From NCBI GenBank assembly GCA_050740975.1, contig JBOIEE010000225.1, positions 1 through 13,707 on the forward strand: DNA of 13,707 bases. Direction: 5' to 3'. The position numbers and the translations under genes were made by a program. Of this stretch, positions 6,886 to 13,707 are shown one piece after another. A model generated the notes under the pieces. It was not told where the DNA came from and did not search any database. It was given only the letters and a program-made list of their open reading frames with translations. Positions within the stretch are counted from its first letter, which is position 1. Each line of letters begins with the position of its first letter. This stretch comes from JBOHHR01 sp050740975 (GTDB taxonomy: Bacteria; Pseudomonadota; Gammaproteobacteria; JBOHHR01).

Positions 6886-7613
6886 AACGGCAAGCGCACA
6901 ATCTGCTTCGCCTCGCCGATTTTTAGCCCGAGGCGCAGCTCGGTGCCGGATTCCGCCTCCTGCTTGCCGGGGAAAAACAAGTAACCGTGGGCCAGCTCCC
7001 CCGGCTCCACACGGCGGTTGCGTAGTGATTCGTCGCGTAGATCGCGATAGATTTCTCCTTCCAAGTTGCCGTAGCGCTCTGCACCTCCATAGATCGCCCC
7101 GGCGGCTGCTCCGACAGCGGCACCCTTACCCGTCGCCTCCCCGATATTGCCGGAGACTATGCCAACCGCCAGCCCGACGATCGCACCCGCCACGCCCCCT
7201 AAGGTCGCCGGCTTGAGGCCCCCCGTTATCGTCTCCCCGAGCTCTACGTGGCGATGCACCCGGTCATAGGCTTGCTCGGATGACAATAAGGGCCACGCCT
7301 GTCCCAGCTGATCGATTAGAAAGGTCTGATCCGCCTCGACTTGGGCGGTTTGAGCGCTCTGGTTATCGATCACAAAACGCACCGGCAAGAGCCCCGCCCC
7401 GCGGATGTCGAAGTCGAACGCGGCTTTGGCTTGTTTGCGATCGACATAGGATTGGGCTAATAGCTTGACCCCGCTTATCTCCACTCGCTCCGCCTGTGCT
7501 GAGGGGAGCGGCACGGGGGCAACTTTATCGCCGTAAGTAGCACAACCGGCAAGGAAAAAAACGCTAAGTGCTAACGCTCCGGTGCGGCCGGCCTGCAAAA
7601 CACGGTGAAGCAT
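6882..7613 (-). CDS. Outer-membrane-type lipoprotein with glycine-zipper segment
   Basis: The 243-residue precursor begins with a basic N-terminus and hydrophobic core followed by the lipobox LAGC at 21-24, so Cys24 should be acylated and the protein anchored in the outer membrane. Residue 25 is Ala rather than Asp, which agrees with outer-membrane sorting in enterobacterial rules. A beta-rich region (about 43-125) precedes a Gly/Ala-rich zipper (about 135-180, with GGVAGAIVGLAVG and GAAVGAAAGAIYGGA), a feature of proteins that insert into or span membranes. The last 60 residues contain GYLFFPG and look like a beta-domain. ATG 7613 has GAGGGA eight bases upstream. The stop overlaps the start of the pentapeptide-repeat gene. 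The exact family was not recognised. Confidence 0.85.
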   Translation of the reverse strand: MLHRVLQAGRTGALALSVFFLAGCATYGDKVAPVPLPSAQAERVEISGVKLLAQSYVDRKQAKAAFDFDIRGAGLLPVRFVIDNQSAQTAQVEADQTFLIDQLGQAWPLLSSEQAYDRVHRHVELGETITGGLKPATLGGVAGAIVGLAVGIVSGNIGEATGKGAAVGAAAGAIYGGAERYGNLEGEIYRDLRDESLRNRRVEPGELAHGYLFFPGKQEAESGTELRLGLKIGEAKQIVRLPL

Positions 7614-7800
7614 ATTGGATCCCTCAAAGATTAAGGTTTTATGTGTCTTTTCCCCTGTTGGACACGCGGACGGCGATGAGTTCATCGTACGCCGGAACGA
7701 ACACGTGGCTTCCGAGAACGCCCGCAGACGTTATACATTAAGCTTTTTAAACCTTTCTATCCCCAATAAACCGGCGAAGGTACGGGAAGGAGCGAACTTG
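7614..7800. promoter_or_regulatory. Divergent intergenic region between the lipoprotein gene and fumC
   Basis: This 187-bp stretch must hold the promoters for both directions. For fumC the best -10 candidate is TATACA at 7732-7737, with only a weak -35 around 7710. For the lipoprotein I see no convincing hexamer pair. Shine-Dalgarno sequences are clear at both ends: GGAAGGAG before fumC and GAGGGA before the lipoprotein. A frame open across it to 7801 is not conserved-looking and is not taken as coding. Confidence 0.35.
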
Positions 7801-9186
7801 ATGAAAACCGACTATCGAATCGAACGAGACAGCATGGGCGAAGTGCGGGTCCCCAAGGACGCACTGTACGCGGCGCAAACCCAGCGCGCGGTCGAGAATT
7901 TTCCCATCAGTGGACTGCGAATGCCGCGCGCCATGATCCGCGCCCTGGGGCTGATCAAAGCCGCGGCGGCGCGCGCCAATGCCGCCTTGGGCTTGTTGCA
8001 ACCCGAGCTCGCGGATAGCGTACGAGTGGCTGCAGAAGAGGTGGCCCAGGGGCTGCACGATGCCCATTTTCCGCTCGACATCTTCCAGACTGGCTCCGGG
8101 ACCAGCTCCAATATGAATGCCAACGAGGTCATCGCGCGCCTGGCTGCTGAGCGCTGTGGAAGGGCCGTGCACCCGAATGATCACGTCAACATGGGGCAGA
8201 GCAGCAACGATGTGATCCCGACCGCGATCCACGTGGCTGCCTGTCTGCTCGCTTGCGAAGGTTTGCTCCCCGCCCTGGATCACCTGGCTGAGGCCATAGC
8301 GCGCCGTTCGCACGAGCTGCATGGTGTGGTGAAAACGGGCCGCACCCACCTCATGGACGCCATGCCCGTCACCCTGGGCCAGGAGTTGAGCGGGTGGGAA
8401 ACTCAGGTGCGCCACGCGCGCCAGAGAGTGGAGGCGGCTTTGCACCGGCTGGTGGCCTTGCCCCAAGGTGGCACCGCGGTCGGCACCGGGATCAATGCGC
8501 ATCCCAACTTTGGCTACACCTGCGCTAAAAACCTAATGGCGGCTACGGGCATAGGCTTTCGCCCGAAAGAGAATTATTTCGAGGGCTTGAGTACCCAGGA
8601 TGACGCGGTGGAGATGAGCGGCCAGCTCAAGACGCTGGCGGTGAGTCTGATGAAGATCGGCAACGACTTGCGTTGGATGAACAGCGGCCCCCTGGCCGGG
8701 CTCGGCGAGATCGCGTTGCCTGACTTGCAGCCCGGCAGCAGCATCATGCCCGGAAAGGTCAACCCGGTGATCCCGGAAGCCCTGTGTATGGTCTGCGCCC
8801 AGGTCATCGGCAATGACCTCACCATCACCCTGGGGGGGCAATCGGGTAATTTTCAGCTCAACGTCATGCTGCCGGTGATCGCCTACAATCTATGCCAGAG
8901 CATAGAGCTATTGACCAATGCTTCACGCTTACTTGCGGACACAGCGATCATGGGTTTCACCGTGAATCGCGAACGCTTAAGCGAGGCCTTAGAACGCAAC
9001 CCCATCCTTGTGACCGCGCTCAATTCGGTCATAGGCTACGAAAAAGGCGCCCAGATCGCGAAGAAGGCTTACGCCGAAGGGCGCGCCGTGCGCGAGGTGG
9101 CCAAGGAATTGACTGAGCTTACAGAAGCAGATCTCGCGCGTTTGCTTGATCCCACCAAGCTCACCAGAGGAGGGATCGAAAGCTAG
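7801..9186 (+). CDS. fumC: Fumarate hydratase class II (fumarase C)
   Basis: The 461-residue protein converts fumarate to malate in the TCA cycle as an iron-free homotetramer in the cytoplasm. All family landmarks are present: ERDSMGEVRVP near the start, TGSGTSSNMNANEV at 97-110, SSNDVIPTAIH at 134-144, the catalytic-type His183 in KTGRTHLMDAMPV, and the signature loop GSSIMPGKVNP at 312-322 with the catalytic Ser region at 313-314. The length matches the family (about 460). Aspartase and argininosuccinate lyase share the signature, but the N-terminal and SSNDVIPT segments fit fumarase. ATG 7801 has GGAAGGAG at good spacing, and an earlier in-frame start at 7615 is rejected. It is divergent from the lipoprotein operon and is followed by phaR on the same strand after 285 bp, most likely as a separate transcript. 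Confidence 0.95.
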   Translation: MKTDYRIERDSMGEVRVPKDALYAAQTQRAVENFPISGLRMPRAMIRALGLIKAAAARANAALGLLQPELADSVRVAAEEVAQGLHDAHFPLDIFQTGSGTSSNMNANEVIARLAAERCGRAVHPNDHVNMGQSSNDVIPTAIHVAACLLACEGLLPALDHLAEAIARRSHELHGVVKTGRTHLMDAMPVTLGQELSGWETQVRHARQRVEAALHRLVALPQGGTAVGTGINAHPNFGYTCAKNLMAATGIGFRPKENYFEGLSTQDDAVEMSGQLKTLAVSLMKIGNDLRWMNSGPLAGLGEIALPDLQPGSSIMPGKVNPVIPEALCMVCAQVIGNDLTITLGGQSGNFQLNVMLPVIAYNLCQSIELLTNASRLLADTAIMGFTVNRERLSEALERNPILVTALNSVIGYEKGAQIAKKAYAEGRAVREVAKELTELTEADLARLLDPTKLTRGGIES

Positions 9187-9204
9187 CGCGTGGGTGCTCC
9201 CCGC

Positions 9205-9223
9205 GGGCCGATACGGGCCCTTT
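9205..9223 (+). terminator. Short terminator-like hairpin after fumC
   Basis: GGGCC (9205-9209) can pair with GGCCC (9216-9220) across a 6-nt loop, followed by TTT. It starts 18 bp beyond the fumC stop. The stem and T run are both short, so termination here would be weak. Confidence 0.35.
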
Positions 9224-9250
9224 CGCCATTAATTCTAATTTAGGGCACGG

Positions 9251-9292
9251 ATCTTCCGAACAGGGCGGAGCCGGGAAGATGTGGGACCACGT
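9251..9292. repeat. Two adjacent inverted repeats upstream of phaR
   Basis: ATCTTCC (9251-9257) is the exact reverse complement of GGAAGAT (9274-9280), giving a 7-bp stem around 16 nt of GC-rich sequence. Directly after it, GTGG and CCAC (9281-9290) form a second small palindrome with a 2-nt loop. They lie outside both genes, more than 80 bp upstream of the phaR promoter. They could be part of the fumC transcript end or a binding site; no T run follows. Confidence 0.35.
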
Positions 9293-9363
9293 CGCCCGCT
9301 TAGAAGGCTGAATTGAGCGCGTCGAGATGCCATCTCGCCAGCGTCAGAATGCGTCGGAATACG

Positions 9364-9391
9364 TTGACTTTTCATCCCAGTCTGCTACCCT
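9364..9391 (+). promoter_or_regulatory. phaR promoter candidate with extended -10
   Basis: TTGACT at 9364-9369 matches the -35 consensus in five of six positions. TGCTACCCT at 9383-9391 gives an extended -10 (TGn) with a weak hexamer TACCCT at 9386-9391, and the spacer is 16 bp. Transcription would start near 9398, about 75 nt before the phaR start codon. Confidence 0.5.
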
Positions 9392-9395
9392 TTTG

Positions 9396-9404
9396 TGCGC
9401 CGCA
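9396..9404. promoter_or_regulatory. PhaR operator candidate (TGC-N3-GCA)
   Basis: TGCGCCGCA fits the TGC-N3-GCA dyad reported for PhaR-family repressors at PHA genes. It covers the expected transcription start of phaR itself, directly behind the -10, where a bound repressor would block initiation. Autorepression of phaR and of the SDR gene behind it is inferred. Confidence 0.45.
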
Positions 9405-9471
9405 GCGAAAAACCATGTACCCACCTGATATCGGACAATCCGCACCGGGCGCTCCTCGCAAAGAAGAGCCG

Positions 9472-9963
9472 ATGAGTAAGCGCGTCATAAAGAAATACCC
9501 GAATCGCCGTCTCTACGATACCGTAGAGAGCAAATACATCACCGTCGACGATGTCCGAAAGCTGGTGCTAAAGGGGATCGAATTCTGCGTAGTCGACAAA
9601 AAATCCGGGGAGGACATCACGCGCACCATCTTATTGCAAATCATACTGGAACAAGAGGAGGATGGAGAACCGATGTTCTCCTCCGATGCGCTCACGCGGA
9701 TCATCCGTTTCTATGGGGATGCCGTGCAGGGACTCGCGTCCAGTTTCCTGGACCGCAGCTTGAATATGTTCGCCGAACAGCAAGAGCGGTTCCGAACACA
9801 GTTACATGACGCCATACGCAAGCATCCGTTCACCGCGCTAACCGAGCTGACGCAACAGAATTTGCAATTATGGCGCAAAATGCAGGATGATTTCTTTAAA
9901 GCTTCGGGCATGCCCTCCGGCGAAGACACGAACACCAAAGAGAAGCCGGGGGACGATAACTAA
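9472..9963 (+). CDS. phaR: PhaR, polyhydroxyalkanoate synthesis regulator
   Basis: The 163-residue protein begins with the highly characteristic PHA-accumulation regulator DNA-binding domain: VIKKYPNRRLYDTVESKYIT (5-24), VDDVRKLVLKG (25-35), and SGEDITRTILLQIILEQE (45-62). A second domain (about 68-143) with FYGDAVQGLASSFLDRSLNMF and a long amphipathic helical region ending WRKMQDDFF follows. The acidic tail (EDTNTKEKPGDDN) is probably disordered. Family members bind both PHA granules and promoters of phasin and PHA genes, releasing the DNA when polymer accumulates. ATG 9472 has a purine-rich AAGAAGAG just upstream. A longer reading from 9313 adds a sequence with no family match. The SDR-like gene begins 40 bp after the stop, so the two form an operon. 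Confidence 0.93.
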   Translation: MSKRVIKKYPNRRLYDTVESKYITVDDVRKLVLKGIEFCVVDKKSGEDITRTILLQIILEQEEDGEPMFSSDALTRIIRFYGDAVQGLASSFLDRSLNMFAEQQERFRTQLHDAIRKHPFTALTELTQQNLQLWRKMQDDFFKASGMPSGEDTNTKEKPGDDN

Positions 9964-10003
9964 TACGGCACTGATCTTGCCCGTAATGCTTGGGGAGACA
10001 AAC

Positions 10004-10978
10004 GTGAAACAAACCCGCTCCAACGCACCGTATCCCATGTTCGATCGAGCACAACGAGCGTTTTTGCACAGCTGGGGTCAGTCGATATCTTCGACGATGG
10101 ATGCCTACACTGGAATTTGCGAGAAAACCGGTGCAGTGCTCGATCATGCCTACCACTGCCAGTTCCGCGGAGTAAGAACGTGTCTTCGCAGCAATTCGCG
10201 CCAAATGGAAACAGCCTGGGATTTCTTTAACCACTTATTATTAAAACGCCCCGAGGAACTCCGTCGCGTTGCGTTGGTTACTGGCGGAACGGGCAGCATA
10301 GCAACCGAAATATGTAAGCACCTTTCCACAACCGGTCGTCGCGTTATCGCAGGCTACCCGCATGGCGAGGAAAAGCTGGCAAGGCAGTGGCAGAACCAGC
10401 GGCGTTATGAGGGACACAGTTTTGAAATCATCCAATGCCAGATCAGTGACTTTGATTGCTGTGTGCGTATGGTTAGCCAGGTTCAGAGCCAGTGGGGACC
10501 TATCGATATCTTGGTCAACTGCCCCATGTCCGACAACAAATTAGGGAGCCAAGGGAGAACCGATTCGGAGGCAGTTTTGGACGCCGATTTAGACCATGTA
10601 TTCAATGTTACTAAAAATGTGGTGGAGGGAATGGTACAGCGCGGCTTCGGGCGCATCGTTAATCTTTCTTCTCTGCGCGCTGCAAAAGGAGAATTTGGAC
10701 AGCTAGCGACCCGGGCGGCGATGATCGGTTTTACCCGATCGTTGGCGCGTGAGCTGGCGGATCACGGGATCACAGTCAACACCGTATCGCCGGGGTATAT
10801 CGTGAGCAACGAGCCCGTTCCCGAGGACACCCGACAGGCTATTCTGTCCAAGATACCGGCGCGGCGATTGGGTGAACCGGAAGAGATCGCCCACGCGGTG
10901 GCATTCCTCACCGCGGAGGAGAGTGGTTACATCACCGGCACCGATATTGCCGTCAATGGCGGGCTGGCGGTGAGCTAA
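10004..10978 (+). CDS. PhaB-like SDR pseudoenzyme with N-terminal helical extension
   Basis: The 324-residue protein has two parts. Residues 1-86 look helical, with FDRAQRAFLHSWGQ and METAWDFFNHLLLKRPEEL, and may be phasin-like. Residues 87-324 match acetoacetyl-CoA reductase along the whole length, for example FNVTKNVVEGMVQRGFGRIVNLSS at 200-223, HGITVNTVSPGYI at 254-266 and the end TGTDIAVNGGLAVS. The active site, however, is degraded. Catalytic Ser223 is kept. The catalytic Tyr is absent because three residues are missing between GQ (232-233) and ATRAAMIGF, the Lys position is Arg237, and the catalytic Asn position is Asp195. NNAG reads NCPM (172-175), and the TGGxGxxG fingerprint ends in Ala (TGGTGSIA, 93-100). 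It probably cannot reduce acetoacetyl-CoA. GTG 10004 has GGGGAGA at ideal spacing. It lies in an operon with phaR, so a structural or regulatory role at PHA granules is inferred. Confidence 0.85.
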   Translation: MKQTRSNAPYPMFDRAQRAFLHSWGQSISSTMDAYTGICEKTGAVLDHAYHCQFRGVRTCLRSNSRQMETAWDFFNHLLLKRPEELRRVALVTGGTGSIATEICKHLSTTGRRVIAGYPHGEEKLARQWQNQRRYEGHSFEIIQCQISDFDCCVRMVSQVQSQWGPIDILVNCPMSDNKLGSQGRTDSEAVLDADLDHVFNVTKNVVEGMVQRGFGRIVNLSSLRAAKGEFGQLATRAAMIGFTRSLARELADHGITVNTVSPGYIVSNEPVPEDTRQAILSKIPARRLGEPEEIAHAVAFLTAEESGYITGTDIAVNGGLAVS

Positions 10979-11023
10979 ACGCGCGAGCTCCGTCCCCCTG
11001 CTGATTCCTCTCCCATTACCCCG

Positions 11024-12742
11024 CTATAAGGGCCGCACCTGCTGAACCAATAACTGCAAGCGCCGCTCGCCGGCATATTCGTTTACGTCCAACTGATAAC
11101 TGAGCTCGACCGAGCAAACGGTTTGGGGCCAGTCCTCATCCAGGGTATGAAACGCGATCGCGTCGACGATCCGACCCTTGGGGCCGACGCGCAGCGTCAT
11201 CTTTAGATGTTTTTCGCCGACAACCCGCCGTTCCAACAGCTCGAACTGGCCATCGAAAAGCGGTGCGGGAAAGCCTTGTCCCCAAGGGACGGCGCCGCGT
11301 AGCGCTTCGGCCAAGGCGAGACTGATCTCGGCTTCGCTCAGCTCGCCGTCGCTCTCGACCACCCCGTGCAGATCGGCGGGCTGCAAATGCTCTTTGACGG
11401 CTTCATCGAAGGCGCCACAGAAGCGTTCGAAGTACTCGCGCGCCAAGGAAAGGCCAGCCGCCATGGCGTGGCCTCCGAAGCGCTTGATCAATCCCTTATG
11501 ACGAGTGTCCATTCTGGCTAGGACATCGCGGATATGCACCTGTGCAACCGAGCGGCCCGATCCTTTGAGCCCGTCCTCGCCATCCGGCGCAAAGGCGATC
11601 ACCGGCCTGTGGAGGCGATCCTTGATGCGCGAGGCGAGGATCCCCACGACCCCCTGGTGCCAATCCGGGTCGTACAGACAAAGTCCATAAGGCAGCTCCG
11701 TTAAGGGGCTTAATTGCAACCGGCGCAAGGATTCGGTGGCTTGTGCGTGCATCCGATTTTCGATCGCGCGCCGCGCATCGTTTAAGCCCTGCAACCGTGC
11801 GGCAAGAGCGCTAGCCCGCTGGTCATCATCGGTGAGCAGACATTCGATCCCTAAGGACATATCCTCTAAGCGTCCGGCCGCATTAAGCCGGGGACCGAGG
11901 ACATAAGCCAGGTCTCGTGCCGTCAATCGCCCCGGATCAACCCCGGCCACCCGGCAGATGGCTGTGATCCCAGCGCAGCAACGCCCGGCCCGGATCCGTG
12001 ACAGGCCTTGAGCCACCAGAACGCGGTTGTTCTTATCCAACGGCACCACATCGCTCACCGTGCCCACCGCCACGAGATCCAGCAAGCCCGCGAGATTGGG
12101 CTGCATACCTTGGAACGATCCCGACTCGCGAAGTCGTGCTCGCAGTGCCGCGAGCAGATAAAACATGACTCCCACACCGGCAAGATGCTTGCTGGGAAAC
12201 GCCTCGCCGGGAAGATTGGGATTTACGATCGCATCGGCTTGCGGCAACTCAGCGCCCGGAAGGTGATGATCTGTGATCAGTACCCGCATCCCGTAGCGCT
12301 TCGCCCGCTCCACCCCCTCGAGGCTGGCGATCCCATTGTCGACGGTGATCAGCAGTTCCGGCTCGCGCGCTTTCGCGGCGTCTACGACCTCGGGGCTGAG
12401 GCCGTAACCGTGGCGAAAGCGATCCGGTACGATATAAGCAACGTGTCTTACTCCCAGCAGGCGTAGCCCGCGCACGGCAACCGCGCAAGCGGTGGCACCA
12501 TCAGCATCGAAATCGGCGACGATCACGATTCGCTGCTGTGCGTTAAGGGCGCCAACGAGAAGATCTACCGCAGCCGCTATGCCCAAAAGGCTGTCATAGC
12601 CAAGCAAGCGCTCGAGCGAGAGGTCGAGATCGGCCACCGACTGGAGGCCTCGCGCGGCAAGCACGCGCCTTAGAACGGGGTGAAGCTCATGGGGCAAACC
12701 ATCATCCGGGACTAGCGGGCGACGGACGATCGTCTTCCACAT
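11024..12742 (-). CDS. recJ: Single-stranded-DNA-specific 5'-3' exonuclease RecJ
   Basis: The 572-residue protein has the standard length of RecJ, which degrades single-stranded DNA from 5' ends in RecF-pathway recombination and in mismatch and base-excision repair. The DHH phosphoesterase motifs are intact: motif I ADFDADGATA at 76-85, motif II TVDNG at 133-137, motif III ITDHHLPG at 156-163, and later the NPNLPGE and GVGVMFYLLAAL segments. The LGPRLNAAGR segment and the DHHA1-type GSGRS and RFGGHAMAAGLSL motifs follow. The C-terminal OB-like domain ends in VQQVRPL. ATG 12742 lies two bases beyond the stop of the preceding gene, with no strong Shine-Dalgarno, so translation is probably coupled; an upstream extension to 12922 overlaps that gene and is rejected. 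The 3' end faces the SDR gene across 45 bp. No clear bidirectional terminator was seen in that gap. Confidence 0.96.
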   Translation of the reverse strand: MWKTIVRRPLVPDDGLPHELHPVLRRVLAARGLQSVADLDLSLERLLGYDSLLGIAAAVDLLVGALNAQQRIVIVADFDADGATACAVAVRGLRLLGVRHVAYIVPDRFRHGYGLSPEVVDAAKAREPELLITVDNGIASLEGVERAKRYGMRVLITDHHLPGAELPQADAIVNPNLPGEAFPSKHLAGVGVMFYLLAALRARLRESGSFQGMQPNLAGLLDLVAVGTVSDVVPLDKNNRVLVAQGLSRIRAGRCCAGITAICRVAGVDPGRLTARDLAYVLGPRLNAAGRLEDMSLGIECLLTDDDQRASALAARLQGLNDARRAIENRMHAQATESLRRLQLSPLTELPYGLCLYDPDWHQGVVGILASRIKDRLHRPVIAFAPDGEDGLKGSGRSVAQVHIRDVLARMDTRHKGLIKRFGGHAMAAGLSLAREYFERFCGAFDEAVKEHLQPADLHGVVESDGELSEAEISLALAEALRGAVPWGQGFPAPLFDGQFELLERRVVGEKHLKMTLRVGPKGRIVDAIAFHTLDEDWPQTVCSVELSYQLDVNEYAGERRLQLLVQQVRPL

Positions 12743-12744
12743 GC

Positions 12745-13707
12745 TTAAGGCTGACTCTGGTCCTGTGGCGAGCTTGATCGGAGATAAGCGTGCAGCGGTC
12801 TCGTGCGGCGCCAGAAGCGTCGCATTCCGACAGCCGTTAAGCGATAGACCTGATCCAAGGTGTCTAGCGTCACCGTGCTTAAGCGGCCGCTTTTTAGGCG
12901 ACGTAATATCGGATCTACCCATTCACCGTCCAAGGTCTCGACCCGGGTTTTCCATGTCTCGACACCCGCTGATTGCAATACCACCAGTACCTCCCCCTCC
13001 TCATTGACGCATTCTGGGACACCGGTTTCGCGGGAGACAGGGCATTGGCACAGCTTGGCGAGTCCTAAGGCGAAGGCTTCGTCGCTGACCAGGCGACTCC
13101 AGGATGAGGAAACCGGCGAGGGTAAAGCGCCTGCGCCCCAAAACCAAATGCTGTTGACGGGGAGCACCCCGCTGCGTTCTCTAGCCCGGTTAACGGCGCA
13201 ATCGTACAAGACCATTTGGATGGCGTTGATAACGCCGTGCCAGCGCATGGCCTCAGGTCCCCGGGGTAAGAACGGATCGATATGCCGGCCCATCGCCTCA
13301 CGCGGGGGGTGGGTGCGTAACCGGGGCAACTCATCCAAGCGTACATACCAGCGGCGAGCGTCCTGTCCGATGTCAATGTGCCATCCGTGATCGGCTAGCA
13401 CGCTGTTCACTTCCTGGGCCAAGGCTAGTGCTTGCTCTTTTTCCAAGGGAAAATCCTGGTCCAAAACCAGCCGGTGTAAATCCGGTCGAAGGGATACCGG
13501 ATCGGCCCGGATCCAGAACCCCTCATGTCCGGTGTCGAAATCGCTGAGATGGCTGAGCGCCGCGACCGGCGGCTCCTCGCCTGGCTGCATTCGGATCCCA
13601 AACAGCCAAAGCAGGCGGGTGTAGTAATCCGCCCCGGCAAGCTCCGGCTCGCTGGCCTCTGCCCGCGATAGCAGAAACTCCAAAGCGGGCGCGCGTAGGG
13701 ACACATC
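12745..13707 (-). CDS. RpfE/COG4255-family protein, 5' end outside the window
   Basis: The frame continues past position 13707 (the codon there is GAT), so the true start lies beyond the window; a GTG at 13704 is only an internal possibility. The visible 320 residues contain the family landmarks FWIRADPVSLRPDLHRLVL (about 63-81), RRWYVRLDELPRLRTHPP (117-134), GRHIDPFLPRG, WHGVINAIQMVLY and LPVNSIWFWGAGALP (181-195). I recognise these from proteins encoded just before recJ in gammaproteobacteria and xanthomonads, variously called RpfE or phosphoglycerate-mutase-like. The mutase label is not supported by any catalytic motif visible here, so the function stays open. There is no signal peptide in the visible part. 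The two-base gap to recJ points to cotranscription and coupled translation. Confidence 0.82.
   Translation of the reverse strand, partial: DVSLRAPALEFLLSRAEASEPELAGADYYTRLLWLFGIRMQPGEEPPVAALSHLSDFDTGHEGFWIRADPVSLRPDLHRLVLDQDFPLEKEQALALAQEVNSVLADHGWHIDIGQDARRWYVRLDELPRLRTHPPREAMGRHIDPFLPRGPEAMRWHGVINAIQMVLYDCAVNRARERSGVLPVNSIWFWGAGALPSPVSSSWSRLVSDEAFALGLAKLCQCPVSRETGVPECVNEEGEVLVVLQSAGVETWKTRVETLDGEWVDPILRRLKSGRLSTVTLDTLDQVYRLTAVGMRRFWRRTRPLHAYLRSSSPQDQSQP

Noticed and set aside
7615..7800. N-terminal extension of fumC
   Set aside because: The extra 62 residues match nothing in fumarases, and ATG 7801 has a strong Shine-Dalgarno sequence and the family-typical N-terminus.
7747..8502. 251-codon open frame on the minus strand
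   Set aside because: It is antisense to fumC, which has complete family motifs; high GC content explains the open frame.
12008..12466. 152-codon open frame on the plus strand
   Set aside because: It is antisense to the conserved catalytic region of recJ.
12743..12922. 60-residue N-terminal extension of recJ
   Set aside because: It overlaps the 3' end of the preceding gene, and RecJ homologues start at MWKTIV-like sequence.

Overview
The window looks like chromosomal DNA of a GC-rich gammaproteobacterium, possibly from the purple-sulfur or sulfur-oxidiser side of the class. The evidence is a class II fumarase, a PhaR-type regulator of polyhydroxyalkanoate (PHA) storage, and a recJ gene directly preceded by the RpfE/COG4255-type gene. 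The genus cannot be named from this sequence. I saw no rRNA, tRNA, CRISPR array, insertion sequence or phage genes.

Left end (1-935), accessory in character. The first 31 codons of a leftward putative DNA-binding protein (GRPPKF motif) and a rightward 54-residue zinc-ribbon protein diverge from an AT-rich region. That region holds a perfect 10-bp inverted repeat whose arms each contain a consensus -10 hexamer. A small two-helix membrane protein follows, then the broken 5' end of an alpha/beta-hydrolase-like gene on the minus strand.

Leftward three-gene unit (935-5118, transcribed from 5118): an AidB/ACAD11-like acyl-CoA dehydrogenase, a multidomain rhomboid protease coupled to it by an ATGA overlap, and a MESH1-like alarmone hydrolase 15 bp further on.

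Leftward envelope-linked set (5245-7613): a glycine-zipper lipoprotein, an exported pentapeptide-repeat protein overlapping it by ATGA, and, after 141 bp, a less GC-rich alpha/beta hydrolase.

Rightward metabolic block (7801-10978): fumC, then phaR with a visible promoter and a TGC-N3-GCA operator candidate at its likely transcription start, then the most unusual gene in the window. This gene encodes a PhaB-like short-chain dehydrogenase preceded by about 85 residues of unassigned, probably helical sequence. Three of its four catalytic residues are missing or substituted, and its cofactor and NNAG motifs are degraded, so it looks like a pseudoenzyme tied to PHA storage.

Right end (11024-13707): recJ on the minus strand, convergent with the phaR unit, and directly upstream of it the RpfE/COG4255-family gene, which runs off the window.
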